Shown here: piece after piece, positions 31,474 through 39,826 of the stretch | How the letters are laid out: every line of letters begins with the position of its first letter | How positions within the stretch are numbered: the stretch's first letter is position 1 | Origin: Candidatus Aenigmatarchaeota archaeon | GTDB lineage: Archaea; Aenigmatarchaeota; Aenigmatarchaeia; GW2011-AR5 | Length of the DNA: 64,000 nt | Direction of reading: 5' to 3' | Assembly: GCA_016198685.1 (NCBI GenBank) | Contig: JACQID010000006.1 | Span: 62,001-126,000 of the forward strand | The notes under the pieces: generated by a model | What the model saw: only the letters and a program-made list of their open reading frames with translations | Told to the model about the DNA's origin: nothing | Databases searched by the model: none | Made by a program: the position numbers and the translations under genes

Positions 31474-32331
31474 TCACCAGTTGACTGGACGGAGTTTTTT
31501 CATGGCTTCAGTTGCGGTCATGCTGACGAATTCATGTTCGCTCATGTACCTGACAAATTTTCTCCACCATGTCAGCATCTTGGGATTTATGTCGAATTCC
31601 CAGTGATGATTCGTCATTATGAAAAGGCTTGATTTATCGAACTTCTCGCAGGCATAACGGAAGCTCTCTTCGAGATCCCAGAAAGGGGAGAATAAATACG
31701 GCTCCATGCAGCCGAGCTCCTTTGCGGATCTGTATTTCACAAGGCCGTTATAACCGTAGAAAAATTCCTTCCTCGCATGCCTTAATCCGTATTGCGATAC
31801 CGGCACTGTATAGACGATGTCCTTGAGAGGTCTTATGATATTTCTGAATAGCTGCATTCCGTTGTCATTGACAACCTGCCATCCGGCTTTAGAAAGCCTT
31901 TCATGCGGCGGAACAAACGTATTGATTCTTTTGCCTATCGCACTTTCCACTGTTTTTCTGCCCTCATGAAGAAGGGATCTTATGCGGGCCTTGTCTGCAG
32001 ACGCAAAATCGGAAAGAGAATGCGAATAACCGTGCAGGCATGTTTCGACGCTTTTAGTTGAAGATAACCACTTCGCCACTGCGGCGTTTTTTCCAAAAGA
32101 ATGGAAACCGGTGTTCACTCTATCTTTGGGTATGAACGGTTCGTGAATATAGCCTCTTCGGACGAACGGATTGTTAGTGCCTTTTATCTGTACGGACGTG
32201 TCCATGTTCGGTATGACTGAGAGAGAAAGTTTAAAGCCCGCGTCGAAAAACCTGGTATTGTAGACTTTCTTCAGCGTTTCAAGAGGCGTGAAGGCATGGA
32301 CATCATCGTCCCTTATTATGATAGTTTTCAT
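31474..32331 (-). CDS. Polysaccharide deacetylase-like protein (CE4/DUF2334 type)
   Basis: 285 residues. R-D-D-D-V-H-A-F near the N-terminus supplies metal/catalytic aspartates, and L-H-G-Y-S-H-S near residue 100 is the H-x3-H metal motif. F-V-P-P-H-E-R near residue 140 occupies the place of the R-x-P-x-x family motif. It probably removes acetyl groups from sugars of the glycan, or acts on a related intermediate. No signal peptide is seen, so action may be cytoplasmic. The ATG at 32331 follows AGGT; longer starts lack support. Confidence 0.72.
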   Translation of the reverse strand: MKTIIIRDDDVHAFTPLETLKKVYNTRFFDAGFKLSLSVIPNMDTSVQIKGTNNPFVRRGYIHEPFIPKDRVNTGFHSFGKNAAVAKWLSSTKSVETCLHGYSHSLSDFASADKARIRSLLHEGRKTVESAIGKRINTFVPPHERLSKAGWQVVNDNGMQLFRNIIRPLKDIVYTVPVSQYGLRHARKEFFYGYNGLVKYRSAKELGCMEPYLFSPFWDLEESFRYACEKFDKSSLFIMTNHHWEFDINPKMLTWWRKFVRYMSEHEFVSMTATEAMKKLRPVNW

Positions 32332-32383
32332 CAATAACCTTTTCCCGGCTAGTTTTAAAGCGTTCAAGAAGGAGCGCCAACGC

Positions 32384-32391
32384 TTTTAAGG
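32384..32391 (+). promoter_or_regulatory. TATA box of the epimerase gene at 32412
   Basis: TTTTAAGG at 32384-32391, about 25 nt before the ATG, with no Shine-Dalgarno match. Leaderless start likely. Confidence 0.45.
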
Positions 32392-32411
32392 CATGCGGTT
32401 ATTTACATAAG

Positions 32412-33326
32412 ATGAACATTTTGATAACAGGCGGCAACGGGTTCATCGGAAGTCATTTAGCCGAAAAACTCATGGAAGAAGGGGACGATGTGGTCCTTTT
32501 TGATAATGTATTCAACGACAATAGCAAAGGAATCAAGTGCAGGAAGATAAAGGCCGACATACGTGACTATGACGCGGTCAAGAGCGCAGTCAATGGGATG
32601 GATGCCGTTATACATTTTGCAGCTGTATCGCGCGTGGCATGGGGCCAGGAACGGCCCCGGGAATGCATAGAGACAAATTCCGTGGGCACGGCAAATATTT
32701 TGGAAGCGGTGCGCGAAACCGGAAACACGGCTTATACTTTTCTTGGGTCAAGCAGGGAAGTTTACGGCGAGCCGGAGTCCTTGCCTGTCAATGAAACGCA
32801 ACCCAAGAGTCCTATTTCGATATACGGAATTTCAAAGCTCAGTGGCGAGAAACTCGCGCTTTCCTACAGGAAATACTTTAACACAAAAATAATCATTTTC
32901 AGGTTTTCCAATGTTTATGGTTCGCACCGTGATCTGCCGGAAAGAGTCGTGCCTAATTTTGTGATAAATGCCATCAAAGATAATCCCCTGAAAATAAACG
33001 GAGGTTCTCAGGTGCTAGACTTCACGTTTCTTGGAGATACTATTGACGGCATAATTAAGGCCCTTAGGGCGAAGGAAAGAATAGAAGGCAGCGATTTTCA
33101 TTTTGTGACGGGCCGGGGCACGAGCGTGAAAGAGCTTGCCGATATTGTTCTTGAAATTTCGGGTTCTTCCTCGACGCTTGAGATAAAATCCGACAAGTCG
33201 TTTGACGTTCGCAAGTTTGTAGGAGATTATTCGAAAGCGAAATCAATTCTTGGATGGTCCCCTAAAACATCTCTGGAGGAAGGAATAAAGAAGACTATTG
33301 AGGCTTATAGCAGACTTGGACAATAG
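32412..33326 (+). CDS. NAD-dependent sugar-nucleotide epimerase (extended SDR)
   Basis: 304 residues. T-G-G-N-G-F-I-G-S-H at the N-terminus, G-S-S-R-E-V-Y-G near residue 115 and Y-G-I-S-K near 141 are the SDR NAD and catalytic motifs. F-R-F-S-N-V-Y-G follows. The usual residue before E-V-Y-G is R here, so a 4-epimerase or reductase-epimerase role is likelier than 4,6-dehydration. Single gene with its own promoter, convergent with the FdtB-like aminotransferase. Confidence 0.85.
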   Translation: MNILITGGNGFIGSHLAEKLMEEGDDVVLFDNVFNDNSKGIKCRKIKADIRDYDAVKSAVNGMDAVIHFAAVSRVAWGQERPRECIETNSVGTANILEAVRETGNTAYTFLGSSREVYGEPESLPVNETQPKSPISIYGISKLSGEKLALSYRKYFNTKIIIFRFSNVYGSHRDLPERVVPNFVINAIKDNPLKINGGSQVLDFTFLGDTIDGIIKALRAKERIEGSDFHFVTGRGTSVKELADIVLEISGSSSTLEIKSDKSFDVRKFVGDYSKAKSILGWSPKTSLEEGIKKTIEAYSRLGQ

Positions 33327-33362
33327 CAGAACGTTTCAACTCGACCGCCTGTACCGCACATC

Positions 33363-33377
33363 CGGCATAAAATGCCG
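33363..33377. terminator. Hairpin between convergent genes
   Basis: CGGCAT-AAA-ATGCCG, a 6-bp perfect stem with a three-base loop, between two convergent stop codons (33326 and 33386). It could separate the two transcription units in either direction. Confidence 0.4.
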
Positions 33378-33385
33378 CATGCCAA

Positions 33386-34468
33386 TTATATCTTATTATT
33401 CAAAAAATACATGACATCCTCGGCAACTTTTCGCACTTCCTCTTCTCTCAGTTCAGGAAACATAGGCAACGACAGGATATCTTTCGCATTTCTTTCTGCC
33501 TTGGGATAATTTCCCGGCAGTGAAAATGCCTTCTGCATATGTATAGGCACAGGGTAGTGTATTCCGGTGCCTATGCCCCTTTCCTTAAGATATGCCATGA
33601 GTGCGTCTCGTTGCTTTATGCGAATTACATAAAGATGATAGGCGTGTTTTCTCCCCGTTTTTTCTTCAGGAATAATCACGCCTGATAGAAGTTCATTGTA
33701 TAACTTTGCGATATGCCGTCTAGCCTTTATCCATGATTCAAGGCGCTTGAGTTTGACGCGCAATATCGCCGCCTGAATTTCATCCAGCCGGCTGTTGTAT
33801 CCGAAGAACAAGCTGTCATAAGTCTTCTTTTGACCGTAAAAGCGGAGCATTCTTAGTTTTTCTGCAAGCTCGTCGTCATCCGTGACAATTGCGCCTCCGT
33901 CCCCATATGCGCCGAGATTCTTAGTCGGATAAAATGAAAAGCATCCTATGCCGGAAAATCCCACTTTTTTGCCGGAATATTCTGCTCCGTGGGCCTGAGC
34001 GCAATCTTCTATTATTTTCAGGCTGTGTTTGTTTGCTATGCTGCGTATCTCTTTCATGTCGCACGGTTGGCCGTAAAGATGGACTGGTATTATGGCCTTT
34101 GTCTTGCGTGTTATCTTTTGCTCAATGAGAGCGGTATCTATATTGTAATGACTATCGCAGTCAGCAAGTATTGGGGTAGCCCCGACACTCATTATTGCCA
34201 TGACCGTAGGAGATGCAGTGTTCGCAACAGTAATCACTTCGTCTCCCGGGCCTATGTCGAGAGCCCGGAGCGATAGGATAAGCGCGTCTGTACCCGATGC
34301 AACGCCAATGCAATGCTTGTTGCCGTTGTAGGCGGCGAATTCTTTCTCGAAAGCAACGACATTCTCTCCCAGGACGAAAACGCCGTTCTCAAGCACGGAG
34401 AATACAGCGCTATCTATTTCATTTTTGATGGTAGCGTACTGCCTTTTCAGGTCAAACACAGGTATCAT
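33386..34468 (-). CDS. Sugar aminotransferase, DegT/DnrJ/EryC1 family (FdtB/QdtB-like)
   Basis: 360 residues. PLP lysine K183 in [15 protein letters not shown]155/Q158 in E-D-C-A-Q-A-H, and R near the C-terminal G-Y-N-S-R-L. It probably transaminates a 3-keto or 4-keto deoxysugar nucleotide. It directly follows an FdtA-like ketoisomerase (1-nt overlap), which is the FdtA-FdtB pair for dTDP-3-amino-3,6-dideoxyhexose. Last gene of the six-gene operon headed by an RHH-nucleotidyltransferase. Confidence 0.88.
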   Translation of the reverse strand: MIPVFDLKRQYATIKNEIDSAVFSVLENGVFVLGENVVAFEKEFAAYNGNKHCIGVASGTDALILSLRALDIGPGDEVITVANTASPTVMAIMSVGATPILADCDSHYNIDTALIEQKITRKTKAIIPVHLYGQPCDMKEIRSIANKHSLKIIEDCAQAHGAEYSGKKVGFSGIGCFSFYPTKNLGAYGDGGAIVTDDDELAEKLRMLRFYGQKKTYDSLFFGYNSRLDEIQAAILRVKLKRLESWIKARRHIAKLYNELLSGVIIPEEKTGRKHAYHLYVIRIKQRDALMAYLKERGIGTGIHYPVPIHMQKAFSLPGNYPKAERNAKDILSLPMFPELREEEVRKVAEDVMYFLNNKI

Positions 34469-34860
34469 TATTTTCCGCCTCTGAACGAATCATAATCCTT
34501 AAGATAATCATCGGCATTATAATGCTCTGAGCACAGAACCATTATCACAGCGCCTTGCGAAATGTTTTGCATCTCGACCCAGATGCGTTGTGGAACGTAA
34601 AGCCCCTTCGCCGGACCATTAAAACTATGCACTGCCTTAACACTGCCATCATCGGTGATTATATCGGCGTTGCCCTGCAGGACTATAAACATCTGCTCGC
34701 ACTTCTTGTGGGCATGGCCTCCCCTTTTCGCCCCGCGAGGAACTCCGTATATGTAGAATATTCTTTTCACATCAAAAGGTATATCTTTTCCAGCTTCTAC
34801 AAATCCAAGACTCCCGCGAGCATCAGTTACTTCAGGGAGTTGTATAATTTTTACGCTCAC
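34468..34860 (-). CDS. dTDP-4-keto-6-deoxyhexose 3,4-ketoisomerase (FdtA/QdtA-like cupin)
   Basis: 130 residues, a single cupin. [11 protein letters not shown] near residue 46 holds the catalytic histidine pair, D-A-R-G-S-L near residue 13 and G-L-Y-V-P-Q-R-I-W near 87 and [10 protein letters not shown] near 113 are family signatures. It converts a 4-keto to a 3-keto sugar before transamination. ATGA-type overlaps on both sides indicate coupled translation with the epimerase and the aminotransferase. Confidence 0.88.
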   Translation of the reverse strand: MSVKIIQLPEVTDARGSLGFVEAGKDIPFDVKRIFYIYGVPRGAKRGGHAHKKCEQMFIVLQGNADIITDDGSVKAVHSFNGPAKGLYVPQRIWVEMQNISQGAVIMVLCSEHYNADDYLKDYDSFRGGK

Positions 34861-35834
34861 TCAAACCACCATCTGTTTTGTCTGCACCACGCAATCATTT
34901 CCCTAATGCCTTCCTCAAGAGAAGTCGTTGCTTCCCAGCCGAGCATGGCCTTCGCCTTGCCTGCGTCAGGCACACGCCTGGGAATGTCTTCATAGATGCT
35001 TCCATAAAGCTTTCTCGTATCAACATACTCTACGCCAAGATCTTCCCGGCCCGCGGCCTTGAGCATCAGTTGAGCCGTCTCATTGAGAGTTCGCTCTTTC
35101 ATGCTGCCGATATTGAACGCATGTCCTTCTGCTTTCTTGGATTCCGCTGCGAGCAAAGTTCCTTCAATGGCGTCCTTTACATATGTGAAACAGCGTGTCG
35201 GAGTTCCTCCGTCATATATGAGAGGTCTTTCATTTCGCAATATCCTGCGCAGACATGCGGGTATCATGAATATCGGCGCCTGCCTTGGGCCGTAGACGTT
35301 AAAATAGCGGACTATTGTCACAGGCAATCCATGCATGCGGTTCAATGCAAATAGCATATGCTCACTCATGCTCTTGCTGGTGCTGTATGTCCACCTGTCA
35401 ACTTTGGTGCTGCCTACCACACGGTCATCGTCCTCTTTCCACGGCACTTTTGGATTCTTTCCAAACACTTCACTCGTACTCGTGTATATGACCTTCGTTC
35501 CATGCTTCATTGCAGCTTCAGCCACGTTTTTTGTGCCCAATATATTGACGCTTACAGTGCCTAAAGGATCCTCACAGTAATTTTTCACCCCGACTACAGC
35601 GGCAAGATGGTAGACGACATCAATATCCTCTGTTATAACATCCTTCATGCCATTGCCTGTTATGTCTCCTTTGACAAAATGGAATCTTTCGTTTGTCTTC
35701 AGATGCTGTATATTCCGCAATTTTTCCAGTTCTGCGTTGTCAAAAACCGTTACCTCATGGCCTCTTTGCAGAAGCTCTTCAGTCAAATGACTGCCTATGA
35801 AACCGCCCCCTCCGGTGATTACAAGATTAGCCAT
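34857..35834 (-). CDS. NAD-dependent sugar-nucleotide epimerase/dehydratase (extended SDR)
   Basis: 325 residues. T-G-G-G-G-F-I-G-S-H, S-T-S-E-V-F-G and Y-S-T-S-K are the SDR motifs. T-S-E in place of the T-D-E of RmlB resembles epimerases, UDP-glucuronate decarboxylases and GDP-mannose dehydratases. In an operon with a nucleotide-sugar dehydrogenase and the FdtA/FdtB pair it could provide the 4-keto intermediate or decarboxylate a uronic acid; the sequence does not decide. It overlaps both neighbours by 4-8 nt. Confidence 0.85.
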   Translation of the reverse strand: MANLVITGGGGFIGSHLTEELLQRGHEVTVFDNAELEKLRNIQHLKTNERFHFVKGDITGNGMKDVITEDIDVVYHLAAVVGVKNYCEDPLGTVSVNILGTKNVAEAAMKHGTKVIYTSTSEVFGKNPKVPWKEDDDRVVGSTKVDRWTYSTSKSMSEHMLFALNRMHGLPVTIVRYFNVYGPRQAPIFMIPACLRRILRNERPLIYDGGTPTRCFTYVKDAIEGTLLAAESKKAEGHAFNIGSMKERTLNETAQLMLKAAGREDLGVEYVDTRKLYGSIYEDIPRRVPDAGKAKAMLGWEATTSLEEGIREMIAWCRQNRWWFE

Positions 35835-37218
35835 GTATCCTGCCTCCTTGAGGTTTGCCTATTCCTGCATATCCGAACCCATTCTCCGCCGCCTTGACCG
35901 GGCCAAATATAATTCTCCCCTCCACAATCGAACAGCCTTCAGCTGCAATGCCGTGCAGTTTTTTGAGATCGAGCGACTTGAATTGAGGATGATCGGCGCC
36001 TATCAATATACAGTCCGCATTTTCTATTGCGCTTTCGGGGGTTTTTGCGACATTCCCTGCAATCATCCGGGCATCGTTTTCAGTAACCCAAGGGTCATAT
36101 GCAGTCACGATACAATTTTCAGCCTCCAGCAGTTTCACTATTTCTTTCATCGGCGTATTGCGCACGTCTCCAGTCCCGCCCTTGAAAGCGAGACCGAGAA
36201 CTGCGATTCTGCTGCCTTTGATTTTTTTGTTCGCATATGCAAGGCAGCTTTTGACAAGATCTACGGTATGGGCAGGCATGGCTTCATTTACTTCCCGTGA
36301 CGTCTTCGGAGTCTTGAGATTCAGCCCTGCCTTTTTGCCAAGATGATACACAAACCATGGGTCTTTAGTAAGGCAGCTGCCGCCAACGCCGCATCCCGGA
36401 TATAATATATTGACCATGCTCCTGCCTTTGGGCAGGCTATTTGCCGCGTCTATTACTTCTGAGGCATCCAGCCCCATCCTTTCGCATAGCATTGCAAGCT
36501 CATTGGCCAGTGCGATATTCGCGTCTATCCAGAGGTTATCGGCAAGCTTGGCCATCTCTGCGGCTTTTGCCGAAGAGACTTTTGTTGTGACAAACCCGTT
36601 TGACCGCCAGAATGATTCGGCTTTCTTGCCGCTTTCTGCGTCTATGCCGCCTATAATTATAGGAAGCTTTTTCAGGTCTTGGATTGCAGACCCTTCAGCC
36701 AGGCGCTCCGGGCAAAACGCAAGTCCGAAGTCCTTTCCTGCCTTGAGATTGGATTTCTTTTCTAACATTATCTTGACAAGCTCTTCGGTCGTGCCGGGAG
36801 TAACAGTGCTTTTGAGTATGATCATAGCGCCTTTTCCGACCAACGAACCTAATTTTTCAGAAACTTCATTTATGTATTCAAGGTTAGGCTCGTAATTTTT
36901 GCCTAGCGGAGTGCCGACAGTCACAAGAATTACATCGGCATCGGCGACTTCCGATATTTGTGCCGTAGCCCGTATGTTTCCTTTCTTAAGGGCATCCGAG
37001 ATGAGTCCTTCGACTTCAGGCTCGTTTATCGGCGACTTTCCGTTATTTACAGCGTTTATTATTGCAGGATTGACATCAATTGCAATCACCTTGTTATTTC
37101 TGGCAAGTAGAGAGCCGATGCTGGCGCCCACATAGCCAAAGCCTATGACAGCAACTACCGTCTTCCCCGTTTTTGTCTGTTCCATTATCTGTTCTTCATC
37201 GAGAGAAAATATTTTCAT
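35827..37218 (-). CDS. Nucleotide-sugar dehydrogenase (UDP-glucose/UDP-ManNAc 6-dehydrogenase family)
   Basis: 463 residues. NAD motif G-F-G-Y-V-G at about 26-31, catalytic cysteine in G-G-S-C-L-T-K-D-P near residue 277, and the C-terminal sugar-binding domain with L-A-F-K-G-G-T-G-D-V-R. A-F-C-P-E-R-L-A-E-G is closest to the WecC/TviB (UDP-ManNAc or GlcNAc) branch. It oxidises C6 to a uronic acid in two NAD-dependent steps. GGTGATAT upstream of the ATG is a good ribosome-binding site. Confidence 0.92.
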   Translation of the reverse strand: MKIFSLDEEQIMEQTKTGKTVVAVIGFGYVGASIGSLLARNNKVIAIDVNPAIINAVNNGKSPINEPEVEGLISDALKKGNIRATAQISEVADADVILVTVGTPLGKNYEPNLEYINEVSEKLGSLVGKGAMIILKSTVTPGTTEELVKIMLEKKSNLKAGKDFGLAFCPERLAEGSAIQDLKKLPIIIGGIDAESGKKAESFWRSNGFVTTKVSSAKAAEMAKLADNLWIDANIALANELAMLCERMGLDASEVIDAANSLPKGRSMVNILYPGCGVGGSCLTKDPWFVYHLGKKAGLNLKTPKTSREVNEAMPAHTVDLVKSCLAYANKKIKGSRIAVLGLAFKGGTGDVRNTPMKEIVKLLEAENCIVTAYDPWVTENDARMIAGNVAKTPESAIENADCILIGADHPQFKSLDLKKLHGIAAEGCSIVEGRIIFGPVKAAENGFGYAGIGKPQGGRIHG

Positions 37219-37226
37219 TATATCAC

Positions 37227-38288
37227 CTAAACGCTTATGTCAGAATCTTCCCCTATCATGAGCCTCATCGTATCCCCGTTCCTTATTTTCGAATTCTTCC
37301 CCAAAAGGCTGCCTGATATTTTTTTAGCTCCTATGTCAATGAAGCAACCTGACATGAGTATGGAAGATTCCACAGTTCCGCTGATTATTTCGGATAAATC
37401 ACCGATTGATGTGTAAGGTCCGATGGAAGCGTTTGCTATAGTGCAATTGTCTCCTATTTTGACAGGCCCTATTATCTTCGCCCCCTTCCTCACTACTGTT
37501 CCTTTCCCGATTTCAACCGCGCCGTGAATAGACGCGCCTTCTTCGACGGTTCCTGCATTATATGGTTTAAGCGCCGAAAGTATCATTTCATTGGCATGAA
37601 GGACATCTTCGCCTGTTCCTGCGTCATCCCACCATCCGCTTATCGTATGGTGCAGTACTTTTCTGCCGGACGATAGCAAGCCCTGTATGGCGTGCGTTAT
37701 TTCAAGCTCATTTCTCGCCGAAGGCGACAAGACATCTATTTGCCTCATAATAGATGGCCGGAATATGTACACGCCTACAATCACCGTATCGCTTTTGGGT
37801 TTGACAGGTTTCTCTTCTACGCTTACTATGTTATTATCCTTTATCTCGGCAACCCCGAATCTTTCCGGCGTCCTAGACTTTGCAAGGAGAAGGCTCGCAT
37901 CGGCGTCTGACGCAAAAAACTCCTTCACGAATTTCCCTATGCCGCCGCTAATGATATTATCTCCAAGATACATTACAAAAGAGTCCTGTCCGAGGAAATC
38001 GCGTGCCGTCCATACCGCGTGAGCGAGGCCTCTCGGCGCATCCTGCTCTATATAAGTTATTTTTGCGTTCCATTTACTTCCGTCTCCGCACGCGTCTTTG
38101 ATAGCGTTTATTCTCTCGGCGGAATAGCCAACTATTATGCCTATTTCTATTACTCCGGAAGCTACAAGATCCTCTATCGCATAATGAATGACAGGCTTGT
38201 TGGCTATAGGGATTAACTGCTTTGGGCCTGCATGGGTCAGAGGGCGGAGGCGTTTGCCCAACCCGCCGGCCAGAATGATGCCCTTCAT
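37227..38288 (-). CDS. rmlA: Glucose-1-phosphate thymidylyltransferase, long form
   Basis: 353 residues. The catalytic loop is intact: G-G-L-G-K-R-L-R-P-L at residues 8-17 and P-K-Q-L-I-P-I-A-N-K-P. G-L-A-H-A-V-W and Y-L-G-D-N-I complete the RmlA pattern. A C-terminal left-handed beta-helix (about 240-345) distinguishes the long, archaeal/actinobacterial form. It supplies dTDP-glucose (or a related sugar nucleotide) to the downstream operon. The 4-nt overlap with the RHH-nucleotidyltransferase gene makes it the second gene of the operon. Confidence 0.9.
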   Translation of the reverse strand: MKGIILAGGLGKRLRPLTHAGPKQLIPIANKPVIHYAIEDLVASGVIEIGIIVGYSAERINAIKDACGDGSKWNAKITYIEQDAPRGLAHAVWTARDFLGQDSFVMYLGDNIISGGIGKFVKEFFASDADASLLLAKSRTPERFGVAEIKDNNIVSVEEKPVKPKSDTVIVGVYIFRPSIMRQIDVLSPSARNELEITHAIQGLLSSGRKVLHHTISGWWDDAGTGEDVLHANEMILSALKPYNAGTVEEGASIHGAVEIGKGTVVRKGAKIIGPVKIGDNCTIANASIGPYTSIGDLSEIISGTVESSILMSGCFIDIGAKKISGSLLGKNSKIRNGDTMRLMIGEDSDISV

Positions 38289-39097
38289 TTCACCAGCCTC
38301 CTTGCGGCTTCTGCATCCTGCTTTGTATGGATGTTGACGAATTTTCCGGATAGTATTGCGCCGCCCAAAACGCCCTTTTTGCTGAGTTCAGGAAACAAAT
38401 CCTTGTGAAGCGAGAATTTCCTGTCGGGTATCATTGTAAATATTTCAGGCTCCGCAAAAGCTATCATCGTGGAAACAAGGGTAGTCTTCTCAACAGAGGG
38501 CGTATCCCAGTAATTTATAATGTCGTTCCCGTCCAATTCGACCACAGAACTGCGGTTGCCGTCATGCCTTATGCCTCCATAAATGGCAAGCGTGGCAGGA
38601 TAGCCGCTGCGCCTGTGGACATTTTCCAGTTTTCTTAAATCAAAATCAAAATAGTGGTCGCATGGAACGAAAAGGAATGTACCCCTCACTTTCGCGCTCG
38701 CGAGTTTCAAAGTATTCGCGCTATCGCCCCTTGCCTTTTCCTCGATATATGCAACAGAACATCCCAGCGACTCGCCGTTCGCCAGTATCCCGAAGCATCT
38801 TGTCACAACTTCTTTGGTGCCTATTATAATTATGTTTCTGTAGCTCTGGCCCACGACTTTTTCCACGATGCGCTGAATCAAGGTTCTGCCTCCTATGTCC
38901 ATGAAGGGCCTGTATTCGCCGTCCGTAATCAGATAATCGCCCCCGCCTGCAAGAATAACACAGTACCTGCCCGCATCCATGTATTCCTGAAGAATTGATT
39001 CTATGGCGCCTGATCGTGTGTCAGAGAGCGCTTCCGCGTATGCGTCCACGCTTTTTATCATCTTGTCCGGAAGGGAGAGCGAGATTCTTTTGCGCAT
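38285..39097 (-). CDS. Ribbon-helix-helix domain fused to a variant sugar-nucleotidyltransferase domain
   Basis: 270 residues. Residues 2-42 are an RHH domain (strand R-I-S-L-S-L-P, helix K-M-I-K-S-V-D-A-Y, helix S-G-A-I-E-S-I-L). From 45 a nucleotidyltransferase fold begins: C-V-I-L-A-G-G-G-D-Y-L, E-Y-R-P-F-M-D-I-G-G-R-T-L-I, then V-P-C-D-H-Y-F-D-F-D. The R-L-R-P-L-T part of the loop and the PKP lysine are changed, so activity is doubtful. The ATG at 39097 aligns with its paralogue (both MRK...); a GTG at 39106 is an alternative. It heads the rmlA operon and sits just below three phased promoter repeats. Confidence 0.82.
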   Translation of the reverse strand: MRKRISLSLPDKMIKSVDAYAEALSDTRSGAIESILQEYMDAGRYCVILAGGGDYLITDGEYRPFMDIGGRTLIQRIVEKVVGQSYRNIIIIGTKEVVTRCFGILANGESLGCSVAYIEEKARGDSANTLKLASAKVRGTFLFVPCDHYFDFDLRKLENVHRRSGYPATLAIYGGIRHDGNRSSVVELDGNDIINYWDTPSVEKTTLVSTMIAFAEPEIFTMIPDRKFSLHKDLFPELSKKGVLGGAILSGKFVNIHTKQDAEAARRLVK

Positions 39098-39105
39098 AGT
39101 AATCA

Positions 39106-39132
39106 CGTAATAAAACGTAATACTATCGTAAT
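39106..39132 (-). promoter_or_regulatory. Three helically phased repeats over the RHH-nucleotidyltransferase promoter
   Basis: CGTAAT occurs at 39106-39111, 39116-39121 and 39127-39132 (ATTACG on the transcribed strand), with spacings of 10 and 11 nt, about one helical turn. They lie between a TATA element (39131-39139) and the ATG at 39097. Tandem half-sites one turn apart are typical RHH operators, and the gene encodes an RHH protein. Confidence 0.65.
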
Positions 39133-39142
39133 ATATTTAAGC

Positions 39143-39826
39143 CTAATTAAAGGTTCTTTTAAGAACGACGACATAGCTAAGAGCCACGCGCCGCAGAAGC
39201 CTTCCAGGCATGATTTTTTCGACCATTTCAAAGAAATGAAGGGCAAATCTTGGAAGCTTGGAAACAAGTACAATGGGCTGGAATGTTTCGCATTCGAAGA
39301 AGGGCTGGGCAGCTTCCTCAAGTTCGGGGAAAGGCACTTTATTCTCTTTTCCCGGTATCTTCAACCCGATTGCGGCCATGATATCAATTAGCCATATCAT
39401 ACCGGGGTTAGGATATGTAATAAATAGTCTGCCACCGGGTTTGAGTATTCGGGAAATTTCAGAAAGATTGTTCTTGTAGCCGTCCATGTGTTCTATGACA
39501 TCAAGCATAGTGACAAGATCGAAGGATGCATCTTTGAAAGGGAGTTCTATGCTTCCTGTGAGCACCATATTTCTCAGGTTCTTTGCTCTCGCCGTTTCCA
39601 GCAAAGTCCTCGATATGTCAGAACCGCAGACATTGCTAAATCCATGCTGGTGCAAAAACTCAACATTTATGCCTGTACCGCATCCTACATCAAGTATGTT
39701 GGCTTCTTTTGATGTGTTCTCAAGGATCTTTTTCAGTTCGCGTACGCGGCGCTCAAAGTAGTATTTGTCCCTTCTGTCATCATAATCCTTCTTTGCGTCG
39801 AATAACTTCCTTACAGACTCATTCAT
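39143..39826 (-). CDS. Class I SAM-dependent methyltransferase
   Basis: 227 residues. Motif I L-D-V-G-C-G-T-G-I-N near residue 41, acidic motif II S-D-I-S, and T-M-L-D-V-I-E-H-M near residue 106 mark a UbiE/Methyltransf_11-type enzyme. It probably methylates a sugar hydroxyl or lipid-linked intermediate. It overlaps the GT39-like gene by 8 nt, so the two are co-transcribed. C-terminal hydrophobic residues are few, so it is likely soluble. Confidence 0.82.
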   Translation of the reverse strand: MNESVRKLFDAKKDYDDRRDKYYFERRVRELKKILENTSKEANILDVGCGTGINVEFLHQHGFSNVCGSDISRTLLETARAKNLRNMVLTGSIELPFKDASFDLVTMLDVIEHMDGYKNNLSEISRILKPGGRLFITYPNPGMIWLIDIMAAIGLKIPGKENKVPFPELEEAAQPFFECETFQPIVLVSKLPRFALHFFEMVEKIMPGRLLRRVALSYVVVLKRTFN

